The translations under genes were made by a program, and so were the position numbers. Below, in pieces: positions 28,275-37,932 of a stretch of 64,000 nucleotides of DNA. Below the pieces are notes generated by a model, which worked only from the letters and a program-made list of their open reading frames with translations, was not told the origin of the DNA and did no database searches. The stretch spans positions 116,610 to 180,609 of the forward strand of contig NZ_JAQVBV010000008.1 in NCBI RefSeq assembly GCF_028690125.1. Direction: 5' to 3'. Source of the DNA: Bacteroides sp. (GTDB lineage: Bacteria > Bacteroidota > Bacteroidia > Bacteroidales > Bacteroidaceae). Each line of letters begins with the position of its first letter. The first letter of the stretch is position 1.

Positions 28275-29624
28275 TTATACCATTTCTGCACGAAGCATAT
28301 CAAGTCCGGCACGGACGATGCGTTGCAGTTCCATCTTCGAAGAGCAGACAAATTCGCAAAGAGCGAAGTCTTCAGGAGCCACTTCGTAGATACCCAATGC
28401 TTCCATACGGTCAATATCAGCAGCAATGATCGCTTTAATCAGATACTCTGGCATAATATCCATCGGGAATACCTTATCATATTCACCAGACATGATCATG
28501 TGACGTTCGCCACCTTTCACACGTGCATCCAATGTGTATTCCTTTTTGGCCATCAGCCAACTGAAATAAGAGTGGTTGGCACTGTATTGATTAAAACGAG
28601 GCATAATCCATCCCAGCATTTCGTGAATTTCATCACCTTCAGGGATCACAGTCAGTTGGCTGTCGAAAGCACCAAGGAATCCGTTTGGAGACACTTGTTT
28701 GCCTGTCAATACATTACCACTGATGTATCGCAAATCTTTATCAGTTGTTACATTACCAGCAAAAACGTTTGTCAGCAGTGCACCTACCTGAAGTTTGCAG
28801 TATGCTGGTTTCAACACTTCGGAACCTGTAACGGCTACAGTACGTGTGAGATCTACACGACCTGTATTAAAGAGACGACCGATAAAAATAACGGCTTGAG
28901 GATCGATAGTCCATACAGTTTCACCTTTAGATACCGGATCCAAGTGGTTGATTTGAACACCGACGTTTCCGGCAGGGTTCGGACCATCAAATGCGGTAAT
29001 GGTAACGTTCTTAGCCTGAGTTAGAGCAGCAGCAGTTTGTTTCACGCTGATACTCAGGTAAATTTTTGCTATTTTAGCGAGAGCATCAAGACCTGTCTGA
29101 AAGTTTGTTTCTTCTCCTTTCAAGGTAAACTCGAAATCGGGAGCCAAAGGATTGGTGTCGAATGCAGAAACGAAGATTCCTTTCGGAGTAACCGTCGGAT
29201 CAGCAATGATGGCATATGGACGTTGTTTGATAAATGCGAAAATTCCTGCTTCCAACAAAGCAGTTTTCACAGCATCAGCATCCATAGAAGCCACATTTTT
29301 TTTACCGAAATCTTCGTAGTCTTGTTCAGCAGCAGCTTCCACTACGATGTTTAATACCTTACGACGGGCGCCACGTTCTACGCTCGTCACTACGCCACTT
29401 ACGGGCGAAACAAATTTCACTTCAGGATGATTCTTGTCGATAAACAAGGGTCCACCGGCCATCACATACTCCTGTTCTTTCACAACTACCTTCGGTGTAA
29501 CGCCAGGGAAATCATCGGGTACAAGTGCGTAGAATCCCGGTTCTTTCACTGTTGAATACGTTTCAGCAGCTTTTCCTTTCAGGTTTATGTCAAGGCCTTT
29601 ACGTAATTTTATTACATTTGCCAT
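28275..29624 (-). CDS. nqrA: Na+-translocating NADH:quinone reductase subunit A
   Basis: A 449-residue soluble, membrane-attached subunit that takes part in quinone binding. The start at MANVIKLRKGLDINLKGKA is preferred to a frame 40 codons longer, because the extra part runs through the -7 box and lacks homology. Typical segments: YVMAGGPLFIDKNHPEVKF, GRLFNTGRVDLTRTVAVTGSEV and the C-terminal FALCEFVCSSKMELQRIVRAGLDML. First gene of the nqr operon. Confidence 0.97.
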   Translation of the reverse strand: MANVIKLRKGLDINLKGKAAETYSTVKEPGFYALVPDDFPGVTPKVVVKEQEYVMAGGPLFIDKNHPEVKFVSPVSGVVTSVERGARRKVLNIVVEAAAEQDYEDFGKKNVASMDADAVKTALLEAGIFAFIKQRPYAIIADPTVTPKGIFVSAFDTNPLAPDFEFTLKGEETNFQTGLDALAKIAKIYLSISVKQTAAALTQAKNVTITAFDGPNPAGNVGVQINHLDPVSKGETVWTIDPQAVIFIGRLFNTGRVDLTRTVAVTGSEVLKPAYCKLQVGALLTNVFAGNVTTDKDLRYISGNVLTGKQVSPNGFLGAFDSQLTVIPEGDEIHEMLGWIMPRFNQYSANHSYFSWLMAKKEYTLDARVKGGERHMIMSGEYDKVFPMDIMPEYLIKAIIAADIDRMEALGIYEVAPEDFALCEFVCSSKMELQRIVRAGLDMLRAEMV

Positions 29625-29657
29625 GCTATATAAAATAATGGTTTCATAAATTTGGCG

Positions 29658-29665
29658 CAAAAGTA
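29658..29665 (-). promoter_or_regulatory. -7 promoter box of the nqr operon
   Basis: TACTTTTG on the minus strand (29665-29658), 33 nt before the nqrA ATG. It fits TAnnTTTG and is the only such box in the gap. Confidence 0.55.
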
Positions 29666-29698
29666 ATAAATAATAATGTGATTTGGAGGGAAAAAGGG

Positions 29699-29730
29699 AA
29701 GGAATTACGGAGATTTTTCCGTAATTCCTT
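29699..29730 (-). terminator. Terminator of the C1 peptidase gene
   Basis: AAGGAATTACGGA (29699-29711) pairs perfectly with TCCGTAATTCCTT (29718-29730) around a 6-nt loop, 74 bp past the peptidase stop. It also insulates the nqr promoter from upstream transcription. Confidence 0.8.
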
Positions 29731-29803
29731 TCGTGCTCGCGCACATTTCTTCTCTTATCTTAAAATAAAAGAAAGAATCAAAGAAAAAATTTCGGCTTTT
29801 ATA

Positions 29804-31204
29804 TTATTCTTCTCCTGCAAACATGGGATCCCAAGCAGGGAGAAGGACTGGTTTTTGCTTCAATACTTCGAGGGCTTTTGGAGTCACATATTTTGTTTCG
29901 ACAACGAGACGAAACATATATTCGTTGAACCATTCGTCTGTCATGATAAGATGTCCCTGATAACCAGAGCTCACACCCCAACTATTTTCAACCATCCATT
30001 TAATTGGTTTTTCATTTTCTCCGAGATCTACAGCCATGAGAGTCATGGCATGACTGGAACCACTGGAAAAGGTTTGAATTCGTTGTTTCTTACTCATGTT
30101 AAAGGTAGTACCCATCAGCGAATCGTAGTCATAGTTTTTGACATCAAGAAGACCACGGTCAGAATTCAGACATTTACCTACATCACAAGAAAAGTACATC
30201 ATGGTACTGTCTTTAAGAGAAGCAATTGCCATCTCTTTTATATCTTCAATCGGAAGGTTTACATACTTCCAGTTAGTGCCATCATAACGGTGGCGATCAT
30301 AGTCGATTTCATAACATTTATAATATTCACGGCTCGGGTCATTCATTAACATTACGTAGTTACCAATTAGGTTTTCGTCTCCATATTTTTTCAGAAAAGA
30401 TAGTGGAGTATAGACAACTGTTTCTACGGCTTCACCTTTAGAGTTATATTGTGTCCAGGTAAATTCTGTCGGAGGGACACCGAGGTTCAACACTAGCATA
30501 CGGTAGACAGTACCTAACATTTCTGTTTTAGCTTTCTTCAAAGCGGTTGATTTAGTACCTTTTGCCACCATGTCTCGAAGTTGCAATCCTTGTTCGCGGA
30601 GTTTCAAAGTTATCAGGCTTGCCATGCGGGAAGTATTTTCACTACTATTAGTTTCGGGCATTGCTTCTTTAGGCACCAAGCCATATTTACTTACAATGTC
30701 GGCAACACCTGTAAATGTTCCTCCATCGCTCAAGGGGTGATTGAAAAGCCATTCTACAATTTTATCGTTCATCGGTTTGTCACTAGTGTCGATAATACCT
30801 TGTAAAAAAAGGTTTGCTTTTTCCAATTGGTCGAAGAAAAAAGGATAGGTTTGCGAAAATTCAAAAGGCCCGAGGTTATACTTAGTGATGGCTTTAGCGC
30901 GCATCACGTTCAGTCCGGTGAAGAGCCAGCAACGTCCTGATGACTTCTGGTCAGTAATACCTTTAGAAGGAACTTTAATAGAAAAATGCACATCCATACC
31001 TTTCATATTATCCTGATCCAAAGCTAGTTTACGGATATCATTGCTACCGATAGCGTTGCGGATTGCTTTATCGGCAGGGGTTCCTTGATAAGTTTGCTTG
31101 ATTTGCTGCAGCATAGCATCGCTGATACCGCCCTTCCCTTCTTGTGCTTGTGCAGAATAATAAAATGCACAGAAAACAAAAACTGATAAAATTCGTTTAT
31201 TCAT
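29804..31204 (-). CDS. Secreted C1-family cysteine peptidase (bleomycin hydrolase/PepC-like)
   Basis: A 466-residue papain-like peptidase of the C1B group. The start at MNKRILSVFVF gives a signal peptide (to ~20, SAQA) and places the enzyme outside the cytoplasm, unlike classical PepC; the longer frame above it has no homology. Catalytic residues are visible: Cys92 in DQKSSGRCWLF, the His in SSHAMTLMAVD and the Asn in VENSWG. The insert SKYGLVPKEAMPET fits the family. C1B enzymes trim peptides from the N-terminus; here it probably processes periplasmic or surface peptides. Confidence 0.92.
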   Translation of the reverse strand: MNKRILSVFVFCAFYYSAQAQEGKGGISDAMLQQIKQTYQGTPADKAIRNAIGSNDIRKLALDQDNMKGMDVHFSIKVPSKGITDQKSSGRCWLFTGLNVMRAKAITKYNLGPFEFSQTYPFFFDQLEKANLFLQGIIDTSDKPMNDKIVEWLFNHPLSDGGTFTGVADIVSKYGLVPKEAMPETNSSENTSRMASLITLKLREQGLQLRDMVAKGTKSTALKKAKTEMLGTVYRMLVLNLGVPPTEFTWTQYNSKGEAVETVVYTPLSFLKKYGDENLIGNYVMLMNDPSREYYKCYEIDYDRHRYDGTNWKYVNLPIEDIKEMAIASLKDSTMMYFSCDVGKCLNSDRGLLDVKNYDYDSLMGTTFNMSKKQRIQTFSSGSSHAMTLMAVDLGENEKPIKWMVENSWGVSSGYQGHLIMTDEWFNEYMFRLVVETKYVTPKALEVLKQKPVLLPAWDPMFAGEE

Positions 31205-31362
31205 AATATATAAATAATTTATTAACTTGTCAATTGGTAAATTGGCACACCGGTATATTATTATTTCGCAAAAATACGATTCTTTTTTAGATTTATTATC
31301 TATGAGAATAAAAACTAATCGGAATAAAATAGTTTCCTTTGCAGTGAATTTCAAAAAAGATT

Positions 31363-32613
31363 ATGAAGAAATATATAATAGGAATATTGGTAGCACTTCT
31401 GCCTGTTTGCGCTACACTGGCTCAGAACAACAGCACAACGGTAACAACCCCTGAATCGCTAAATACTACCAATTCCATTGGTGAAGTTGCATCGACCGAT
31501 ACTACTCCTACTCTTTCCAAACGCGAATTACGACGCCAACGCGTAGCGAAGCGAAATCTTCACTATAATATCTTAGGCGGACCAAGTTACACTCCGGACT
31601 TTGGTTTACTGATAGGAGGTAGTGCATTAATGACCTTCCGAATGAATCCGAGTGATACAACGCAGCGGCGCTCAATATTACCGATGGCTATTGCTTTGAT
31701 GTTTAAAGGTGGTTTGAACCTGATGACCAAGCCACAGCTCTTCTTTCAAGGAGACCGTTTCCGAATTTTCGGAACTTTTTCTTATAAAAATACGATAGAA
31801 AATTTTTATGGGATAGGATATACTGCTAACAAGGATTTTGAACGCGGAAAGGAAACAAGCGAATATCGCTATAGTGGCGTTCAGGTGAATCCATGGTTTC
31901 TGTTCCGTTTAGCGAAAAGCGATTTTTTTGTCGGTCCGCAAATCGACTTTAATTATGATAAAATTACCAAACCTGCTCCGAGAATGATTGAACAACCTTC
32001 ATATATTGCAGCAGGAGGAACAGAACATGGGTATAATAATCTTAGTTCCGGTTTGGGTTTCTTACTTACATATGACACACGTGATATTCCAGCAAATGCT
32101 TATAAAGGAACCTATTTGGATTTCCGTGGCATGATGTACAACAAAATCCTTGGTAGTGATAACAACTTCTACCGTTTGGAGATTGACTATCGCCAATATA
32201 AAAGTCTGGGACGTCGTAAAGTACTAGCTTGGACAGTACAAACTAAGAATGTGTTTGGCGATGTTCCTTTGACAAAATATGTACTTAGTGGAACTCCTTT
32301 TGATCTTCGTGGTTATTATATGGGGCAATATCGTGATAAGTCTTCTCATGTCGTGATGGCAGAATACCGCCAGATGATCAATACAGATAAAAGTAATTGG
32401 GTAAAAAAAATGTTGAGCCATGTTGGTTATGTAGCATGGGGTGGATGTGGTTTCATGGGTCCTACTCCAGGAAAAATAGAAGGTGTACTTCCTAATTTGG
32501 GAGTTGGTTTACGTATTGAGGTTCAACCCCGTATGAATGTTCGTTTAGACTTCGGTAGAAACATGGTAAACAAACAAAATTTGTTCTATTTCAACATGAC
32601 AGAGGCGTTTTAA
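31363..32613 (+). CDS. BamA/TamA-like outer-membrane beta-barrel protein
   Basis: A 416-residue protein with a signal peptide (MKKYIIGILVALLPVCATLA) and a basic linker KRELRRQRVAKRN, then a ~360-residue barrel of D15/BamA-type strands (TPDFGLLIGGSALMTFRM, YDTRDIPANAYKGTYLDFRG, LGVGLRIEVQPRMNVRLDFG) ending in an aromatic strand (NLFYFNMTEAF). POTRA domains are missing, so it is not BamA itself; such short forms resemble patatin-linked or stand-alone surface-antigen barrels. It is divergent from the peptidase gene and 122 bp upstream of the exopolysaccharide genes. Function unknown. Confidence 0.8.
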   Translation: MKKYIIGILVALLPVCATLAQNNSTTVTTPESLNTTNSIGEVASTDTTPTLSKRELRRQRVAKRNLHYNILGGPSYTPDFGLLIGGSALMTFRMNPSDTTQRRSILPMAIALMFKGGLNLMTKPQLFFQGDRFRIFGTFSYKNTIENFYGIGYTANKDFERGKETSEYRYSGVQVNPWFLFRLAKSDFFVGPQIDFNYDKITKPAPRMIEQPSYIAAGGTEHGYNNLSSGLGFLLTYDTRDIPANAYKGTYLDFRGMMYNKILGSDNNFYRLEIDYRQYKSLGRRKVLAWTVQTKNVFGDVPLTKYVLSGTPFDLRGYYMGQYRDKSSHVVMAEYRQMINTDKSNWVKKMLSHVGYVAWGGCGFMGPTPGKIEGVLPNLGVGLRIEVQPRMNVRLDFGRNMVNKQNLFYFNMTEAF

Positions 32614-32687
32614 GCAAATATTATAATCAATCTGCATATTTTTTGCAAAATAGAGGGTAAAAAATATCGCTAAATGAACTTAATTGC

Positions 32688-32695
32688 TACCTTTG
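32688..32695 (+). promoter_or_regulatory. -7 promoter box of exopolysaccharide block one
   Basis: TACCTTTG lies 40 nt before the ATG of the TolC-like gene and matches TAnnTTTG. No inverted repeats that would allow promoter inversion are seen around it, unlike many phase-variable Bacteroides capsule loci. Confidence 0.55.
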
Positions 32696-32735
32696 TATAT
32701 TGATAAACAAACAAGAGCAAATATAAAAGTTCAAT

Positions 32736-33485
32736 ATGAAGTATTTTAAAGCCTCCATCGTATTGTTATTGCTACTATTAGCGCCTATAAAACACATTGC
32801 TGCACAAGAAGTGAGCAGCAATTCTAACTACAATAAAGTTGATTATAGTAATATTATACTTCCTCCTCTTGATGTCCTGTTTGAAAATGCTAAAAACACA
32901 CCCATTTATGAAATGGCTGACGTAAAAGCTGCCATAGAACGCAAGCTACTCACCAAAGAGAAGCGTGCTTTTCTTGGTTTCTTCAGTTTGCGGGGAAGTT
33001 ACCAATATGGAATGTTTGGTAACGAGTCTACTTATACGGATGTAGCAATCTCTCCTTATCTTAGTTATTCCACTCAGGCACAAAACGGTTACACCCTTGG
33101 CGCAGGCATAAATATCCCCTTAGACCAGTTATTTGATCTAAAGCCACGTGTTACCAGACAGAAATTAGCACTCAGAAGTGCCGAACTGGAAAGAGAAATT
33201 AAATACGACGAAATAAAAAGAGAAATCATTCAGATGTATGCTATGGCAACTTCGCAACTGCAAGTTCTCCAAATAAGAAGTGAGAGTTTGGTGCTTGCAA
33301 CCGTGCAATATGAAATATCGGAAAAAAATTTCGCTAATGGCACTATTGAATCGTCCGAGTTATCTGTTGATAAAGAAAGACAATCGAAAGCACGCGAAGC
33401 TTTTGAAAGTAGTAAGTTTGAACTAACTAAAAGTTTAATGATACTTGAGGTAATTTCTCGTACATCGATTATAAAACACAAATAA
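32736..33485 (+). CDS. Half-length TolC/OEP-like outer-membrane protein
   Basis: A 249-residue protein with a signal peptide (to ~23, HIAAQ). Two beta-rich segments (SLRGSYQYGMFG, GYTLGAGINIPLD) are followed by two long helices with heptad character (~125-245, KLALRSAELEREIKYDEIKR, then LATVQYEISEKNFANGTIES). This is the layout of a single OEP repeat, whereas TolC-type proteins have two. A trimer of half-size units could not form a classical 12-strand barrel; a hexamer might. Position 5 bp before the Wzz/GumC-like gene suggests a role in polymer export in place of a Wza channel. Confidence 0.65.
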   Translation: MKYFKASIVLLLLLLAPIKHIAAQEVSSNSNYNKVDYSNIILPPLDVLFENAKNTPIYEMADVKAAIERKLLTKEKRAFLGFFSLRGSYQYGMFGNESTYTDVAISPYLSYSTQAQNGYTLGAGINIPLDQLFDLKPRVTRQKLALRSAELEREIKYDEIKREIIQMYAMATSQLQVLQIRSESLVLATVQYEISEKNFANGTIESSELSVDKERQSKAREAFESSKFELTKSLMILEVISRTSIIKHK

Positions 33486-33490
33486 AATCT

Positions 33491-35704
33491 ATGAACTTCA
33501 TCATTTCAACAATACGGACTCTTTTTCGCCATTATTGGCAAATCATATTAGTGACCAGCATATGTACAGGAATAGCATATTACCTTACCTTAAATATGCG
33601 AGGGGGGTATGATGTGAAGTCCACATTATACACGGGAGTAGCCTCCGGATATAATTTAGAAAGTGAGAAACAGACGAATTGGGCAATGGTACAAAATTCG
33701 ATGGACAATCTAATTAGTATTATACAGGCAGAAAGTACATTGAAAAGAGTATCCATTCGATTATTTGCCAGGGTTCTTATTGAAGGAAACCCTGATAAAG
33801 AAGTAAACGGTATTACTCCTGCCAGTTATAATTATACTTATAATCACGTAAAGAATAGTACTTATGGAAAAGAGATTTTGGCTCTTATAGATAAAAGTAG
33901 TGAGGATAAAACAGTAGCTAACTTTTTTAAATATATGCGACCTGAGAAATCGAACTATCTATATGGACTATTTTATTATACCCATCCCTATTACAGCTAT
34001 GAGGCTCTAAAAAAAATTAAAGTACAACGTAGACTTAGTAGCGATCTACTCGACATTAGTTACACATCTCAAGATCCGGGAATCGCTTACAATACGATGA
34101 GTATCCTAATGAAAGAATTTGTGAACGAATATAGCCGCATCCGCTATGATGAGACAGATAAGGTAATTGCATATTTTGAAAAAGAGCTGAGTCGTACCGG
34201 CACAAAACTCCGAAGCGAAGAAGACGACCTTACAAAATATAATGTAGAAAAACGTATTATCAACTATACTGATGAAACCAAAGAAATAGCCGCCATTAGC
34301 AAAGAGTATGAGTTAAGAGAGCAAGATGCACTTTTTGCTTATAAAAGTGCTAAATCTATGTTAGAAGAGCTTGAAAAGCATATGGATAATAATGCAAAAC
34401 AAGTTATCAAAAATTTAAATTTCATAGATAAGCTAAAAGAAGCTTCTACCATCACCGGAAAAATATCTGAAACAGAAGCAATATCCCAAAAAGGAGATCA
34501 GGATAATAGTGAACTAAAGGCTGATAAGAAACGAATGAATGAAATCCGACAAGAATTAAGTGAATTGGCGGATTCATACATAGGACATAAATATACAAAA
34601 GAAGGAGTATCACGTACTAATATCATCGATCAATGGTTGGAGCAAACTTTACTATTTGAAAAAGCAAAAGCAGAGTTGCAAATCGTACAGAGTTCCCGTA
34701 AAGATTTGGATGAACGCTATATCTTTTTTGCTCCTGTGGGTACGACGATTAAACAAAAAGAGCGTTCAATCAACTTCACGGAACAAAATTATCTAAGAAT
34801 ACTTCAAAGTTATAATGAAGCTTTATTGAGAAAAAAGAACTTGGAGATGACATCAGCCACTCTCAAGGTATTAAATGAACCGACTTATCCAATATCTCCG
34901 AACTCTACTCATCGTAAACAAATACTCATAGCTGTTTGCGTGGTCAGTTTCTTGATTGTTGCAGTATGGCTTATACTTATTGAACTATTGGATAGAACTT
35001 TACGTGATGTTACACGTGCAAAGAATATAGCCGGATTCAAGGTCATTGGTGCAGTCCCCGATTCTTCATCTGTACGCTATGGCGGACTGAATAAAACATA
35101 CACCCAATCTGCAATTAAAGAGATAAGCAATTCACTACTCAGTTTCTTCACTGAACGGAAATCAGGTAACGTATATACAGTCAATTTGTTTAGTACCAGC
35201 AATGACTCCAATCAGGAAGAATTAGGCAAGTTACTCTATGAGTATTGGCAAAGCCGTAAACTAAAAACGCGGCTCATTTGTCATGGGGTTGATTTCAATA
35301 TTGAATCATCTAACTTTCTTTTGGCCAAGAACTTCCTGGATTTCTACACCCCCCAAGGAGAGGACGTACTAATTATAGTTTATCCTTCATTAGAACAATG
35401 TTGTATTCCTACCGGATTATTATTGAACACAAATCTCAACCTCCTTGTAGCACCGGCTAACCGAGGTTGGAAAACTGTCGATAAACAGTTAAGTGAACAA
35501 CTTTCAGTACAACTTGGAAAATCTTCTGTTCCACTACGAATGTGCTTGACATATGCTGACAGAGTTACTGTAGAAGACTTTACGGGGTTGCTTCCGCCAT
35601 ATACTTTTATACGCAAATTCATATACCAACTTAGCCAATTATCACTAACAGAAAAAATAAGAATCAGAAAAAAAGCGGAAGTAGACAACGACGATGATGA
35701 ATAA
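33491..35704 (+). CDS. Wzz/GumC-like chain-length protein with degenerate BY-kinase-like domain
   Basis: A 737-residue polysaccharide co-polymerase. TM1 (~14-33) is followed by a Wzz domain, a long coiled coil in the periplasm (~220-470) and TM2 (~478-497, AVCVVSFLIVAVWLILIEL). Residues ~515-737 follow the bacterial tyrosine-kinase pattern (RDVTRAKNIAGFKVIGAVPD, then VYTVNLFSTSNDSNQEELG, EDVLIIVYPSL), but there is no Walker A GxxxxGK(S/T) and no C-terminal Tyr cluster (ends EVDNDDDE). It should therefore control chain length without ATP-driven autophosphorylation. It overlaps the Wzy gene by 11 bp. Confidence 0.82.
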   Translation: MNFIISTIRTLFRHYWQIILVTSICTGIAYYLTLNMRGGYDVKSTLYTGVASGYNLESEKQTNWAMVQNSMDNLISIIQAESTLKRVSIRLFARVLIEGNPDKEVNGITPASYNYTYNHVKNSTYGKEILALIDKSSEDKTVANFFKYMRPEKSNYLYGLFYYTHPYYSYEALKKIKVQRRLSSDLLDISYTSQDPGIAYNTMSILMKEFVNEYSRIRYDETDKVIAYFEKELSRTGTKLRSEEDDLTKYNVEKRIINYTDETKEIAAISKEYELREQDALFAYKSAKSMLEELEKHMDNNAKQVIKNLNFIDKLKEASTITGKISETEAISQKGDQDNSELKADKKRMNEIRQELSELADSYIGHKYTKEGVSRTNIIDQWLEQTLLFEKAKAELQIVQSSRKDLDERYIFFAPVGTTIKQKERSINFTEQNYLRILQSYNEALLRKKNLEMTSATLKVLNEPTYPISPNSTHRKQILIAVCVVSFLIVAVWLILIELLDRTLRDVTRAKNIAGFKVIGAVPDSSSVRYGGLNKTYTQSAIKEISNSLLSFFTERKSGNVYTVNLFSTSNDSNQEELGKLLYEYWQSRKLKTRLICHGVDFNIESSNFLLAKNFLDFYTPQGEDVLIIVYPSLEQCCIPTGLLLNTNLNLLVAPANRGWKTVDKQLSEQLSVQLGKSSVPLRMCLTYADRVTVEDFTGLLPPYTFIRKFIYQLSQLSLTEKIRIRKKAEVDNDDDE

Positions 35705-36998
35705 ATTTACAGGTATTCATTTAATGTTCATTATACAGTTTCTACTATTCATTGTAGGAATGTTTGTCGATATCAAATTAGGGTTAATATTCACAGCCTT
35801 TGTTTTGATACTCACAGTTGTCACTCTGGTGAAACTTAGTGAAGATGAGAATACAGACTGGAAAGCCGGGAAAAATGTCATGTTTGGGCTATTTACAGTC
35901 TGGTTCTTCTATTATCTTCTCGAATTTTTCAATCCCAACAATGTAATAGAAGCATGGTTTATCAATCTCCCCCCATATGTTCTATTCCCTTTAATATTCG
36001 CATTTATTGTTCCAATCGTCATACGTAGCACTAAAAGTATTGAATATTTATTATTTATCTGGTCCGTTTTCGTATTGATATTTACTCTTAAAGGTTATTG
36101 GCAAAAAAATCACGGTTTTAGTGATCGCGATCTCTTCTTTTTATATTCACGCGAAGGCTGGCGTACACACATTATCTGGTCAGGTATACGATATTTCTCT
36201 TGCTTTTCAGATGCTGCAAACTATGGAGTACATGCTGCCATGTCATCGGTTGTTTTTTCTATATCGGCATTCTTTGTAAAACAAAGATGGAAACAAGTAT
36301 ATTTTCTATTTATAGCAGCGTGTGCTCTTTATGGAATGGGCATTTCAGGAACAAGATCCGCTATGGGTGTTATAGCTGGTGGAATACTAACTATCGCTAT
36401 TCTTGCTCGCAACTGGAAAGCATTGTTTACAGGAGGCATCTTGATTCTCGCTATTTTCTGTTTCTTTAATTATACAGACATAGGAAGTGGAAATCAATAT
36501 ATCTGGAAAATGCGCTCCACATTCCACCCTAACAAAGACGCCTCTTATTTGGTACGCCTTGAAAATAGATCACAGATGAAGATTCTGATGGCTGACAAGC
36601 CAATTGGTTATGGAATAGGTCTTTCTAAAGCAGGAAACTTCGACTCAAATGAAAGGATGCCTTATCCTCCCGATTCATGGCTTGTCAGTGTATGGGTGGA
36701 AACAGGAATTATTGGTCTGATTTTATATCTTCTAATACATGGTATCCTCTTTGCATGGTGCGCATGGATATTAATATTCAAAGTACGAGACAAATATTTA
36801 CGCGGATTAGTTGCTGCATGGTTTAGTATGGATATCGGCTTCTTTATATCCGCTTACGTCAATGATGTTATGCAATATCCCAATCAGTTACCTGTTTATG
36901 TGGGTTTAGCCTTGTGCTTTGCCGCACAACATATTGACGAACGAATTCAACTGGAAAAAGAACAAAGACCGGAAAACATAACAGACGAATTAGTATGA
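35694..36998 (+). CDS. Wzy-type O-antigen/exopolysaccharide polymerase (ligase family)
   Basis: A 434-residue integral membrane protein with about 11-12 hydrophobic helices. The large periplasmic loop and the motif LVRLENRSQMKILMADKPIGYGIGLS (~280-305) followed by PPDSWLVSVWVETGIIGLILY are those of the Wzy_C (O-antigen ligase/polymerase) family. It would join lipid-linked repeat units at the periplasmic face. The ATG lies inside the end of the Wzz-like gene, and its own end overlaps the next gene as ATGA, so translation is coupled. Confidence 0.8.
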   Translation: MMNKFTGIHLMFIIQFLLFIVGMFVDIKLGLIFTAFVLILTVVTLVKLSEDENTDWKAGKNVMFGLFTVWFFYYLLEFFNPNNVIEAWFINLPPYVLFPLIFAFIVPIVIRSTKSIEYLLFIWSVFVLIFTLKGYWQKNHGFSDRDLFFLYSREGWRTHIIWSGIRYFSCFSDAANYGVHAAMSSVVFSISAFFVKQRWKQVYFLFIAACALYGMGISGTRSAMGVIAGGILTIAILARNWKALFTGGILILAIFCFFNYTDIGSGNQYIWKMRSTFHPNKDASYLVRLENRSQMKILMADKPIGYGIGLSKAGNFDSNERMPYPPDSWLVSVWVETGIIGLILYLLIHGILFAWCAWILIFKVRDKYLRGLVAAWFSMDIGFFISAYVNDVMQYPNQLPVYVGLALCFAAQHIDERIQLEKEQRPENITDELV

Positions 36999-37897
36999 AA
37001 AACGACCATCCACTTCTTTCATTTATCACGATTTGCTACAATGGATTCAGCGATACGTGTGAATTGATAGAATCTATACAAAAAACAATTTATTCGGTAA
37101 ACTACGAAATAATTGTTGTAGACAACGCTTCGCGTGAAAATGAAGCCGCAAAATTTCAAAAGCTTTACCCCTCCGTGATAGCTATTCGCAATAACGAGAA
37201 CAATGGATTTTCTGGTGGAAACAACATTGGTATCCGTCAATCAAAAGGTAAATACATCTTCTTGATAAACAACGATACCTACATCGAAACAGACGGAATT
37301 GCTTTTCTCATAAAACGATTGGAAAGCAGTGCAAAGATTGGAGGTGTATCTCCTAAGATACGTTTTGCGTTTTCACCACAGCACATACAATTTGCAGGAT
37401 TCACACCTTTGTCGCGATTCTCATTACGTAATAGAACATTAGGCTTTGATAGTCCTGACAATGGGATGTTTGACAAAGCTCATTCTACTCCATACCTTCA
37501 CGGAGCATCCATGCTTCTAAAACGTGAAGTTATAGACACAGTAGGTCTGATGCCCGAAATCTTTTTTCTCTACTATGAAGAACTAGATTGGTGTACCAGC
37601 ATGAGAAAGGCAGGTTACGAGCTTTGGTATGAACCACGTTTTACCATTTTTCATAAAGAAAGCCAAAGTACCGGGCAACTTAGTAAATTGCGTACATATT
37701 ATCTGACGCGCAATCGTTTGCTCTACGCACGTAGAAACCTGAAAGGCTTTACACGGTCAGCTACACTCCTTTATTTGAGTACTGTCGCAGCAAGCAAAAA
37801 TGGTTTACTCTATTTGTTGAAAGGTCGTCTTGATCTATCGGTAGCCATCTTCAAAGGCACTTATGCAGGGCTAACGCTTTCATTGATTAATGAGTAA
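36995..37897 (+). CDS. Family 2 glycosyltransferase (rhamnosyltransferase-like)
   Basis: A 300-residue GT-A enzyme. The nucleotide-sugar region reads IVVDNAS (~40-46), the typical NNGFSGGNNIGI stretch (~69-80) and the metal site INNDT (91-95). Then comes YLHGASMLLKREV, FLYYEELDWCTSMRKAGY with the catalytic acidic pair, and FHKESQST. This is the WbbL-like subgroup, often rhamnosyltransferases, but donor and acceptor cannot be set from sequence. Start ATG overlaps the polymerase stop by 4 bp. Confidence 0.85.
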   Translation: MKNDHPLLSFITICYNGFSDTCELIESIQKTIYSVNYEIIVVDNASRENEAAKFQKLYPSVIAIRNNENNGFSGGNNIGIRQSKGKYIFLINNDTYIETDGIAFLIKRLESSAKIGGVSPKIRFAFSPQHIQFAGFTPLSRFSLRNRTLGFDSPDNGMFDKAHSTPYLHGASMLLKREVIDTVGLMPEIFFLYYEELDWCTSMRKAGYELWYEPRFTIFHKESQSTGQLSKLRTYYLTRNRLLYARRNLKGFTRSATLLYLSTVAASKNGLLYLLKGRLDLSVAIFKGTYAGLTLSLINE

Positions 37898-37932
37898 TTA
37901 TCTCATGAACTACCTCAAAACTACATCGTACC

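Noticed and set aside
29625..29744. 40-codon longer start for nqrA
   Set aside because: The extension runs across the -7 box and has no resemblance to NqrA, while MANVIKLRKGLDI is the normal N-terminus.
32640..32736. Invertible (phase-variable) promoter before the exopolysaccharide genes
   Set aside because: No inverted repeats flank the promoter and no Mpi/Tsr-type recombinase gene is nearby.
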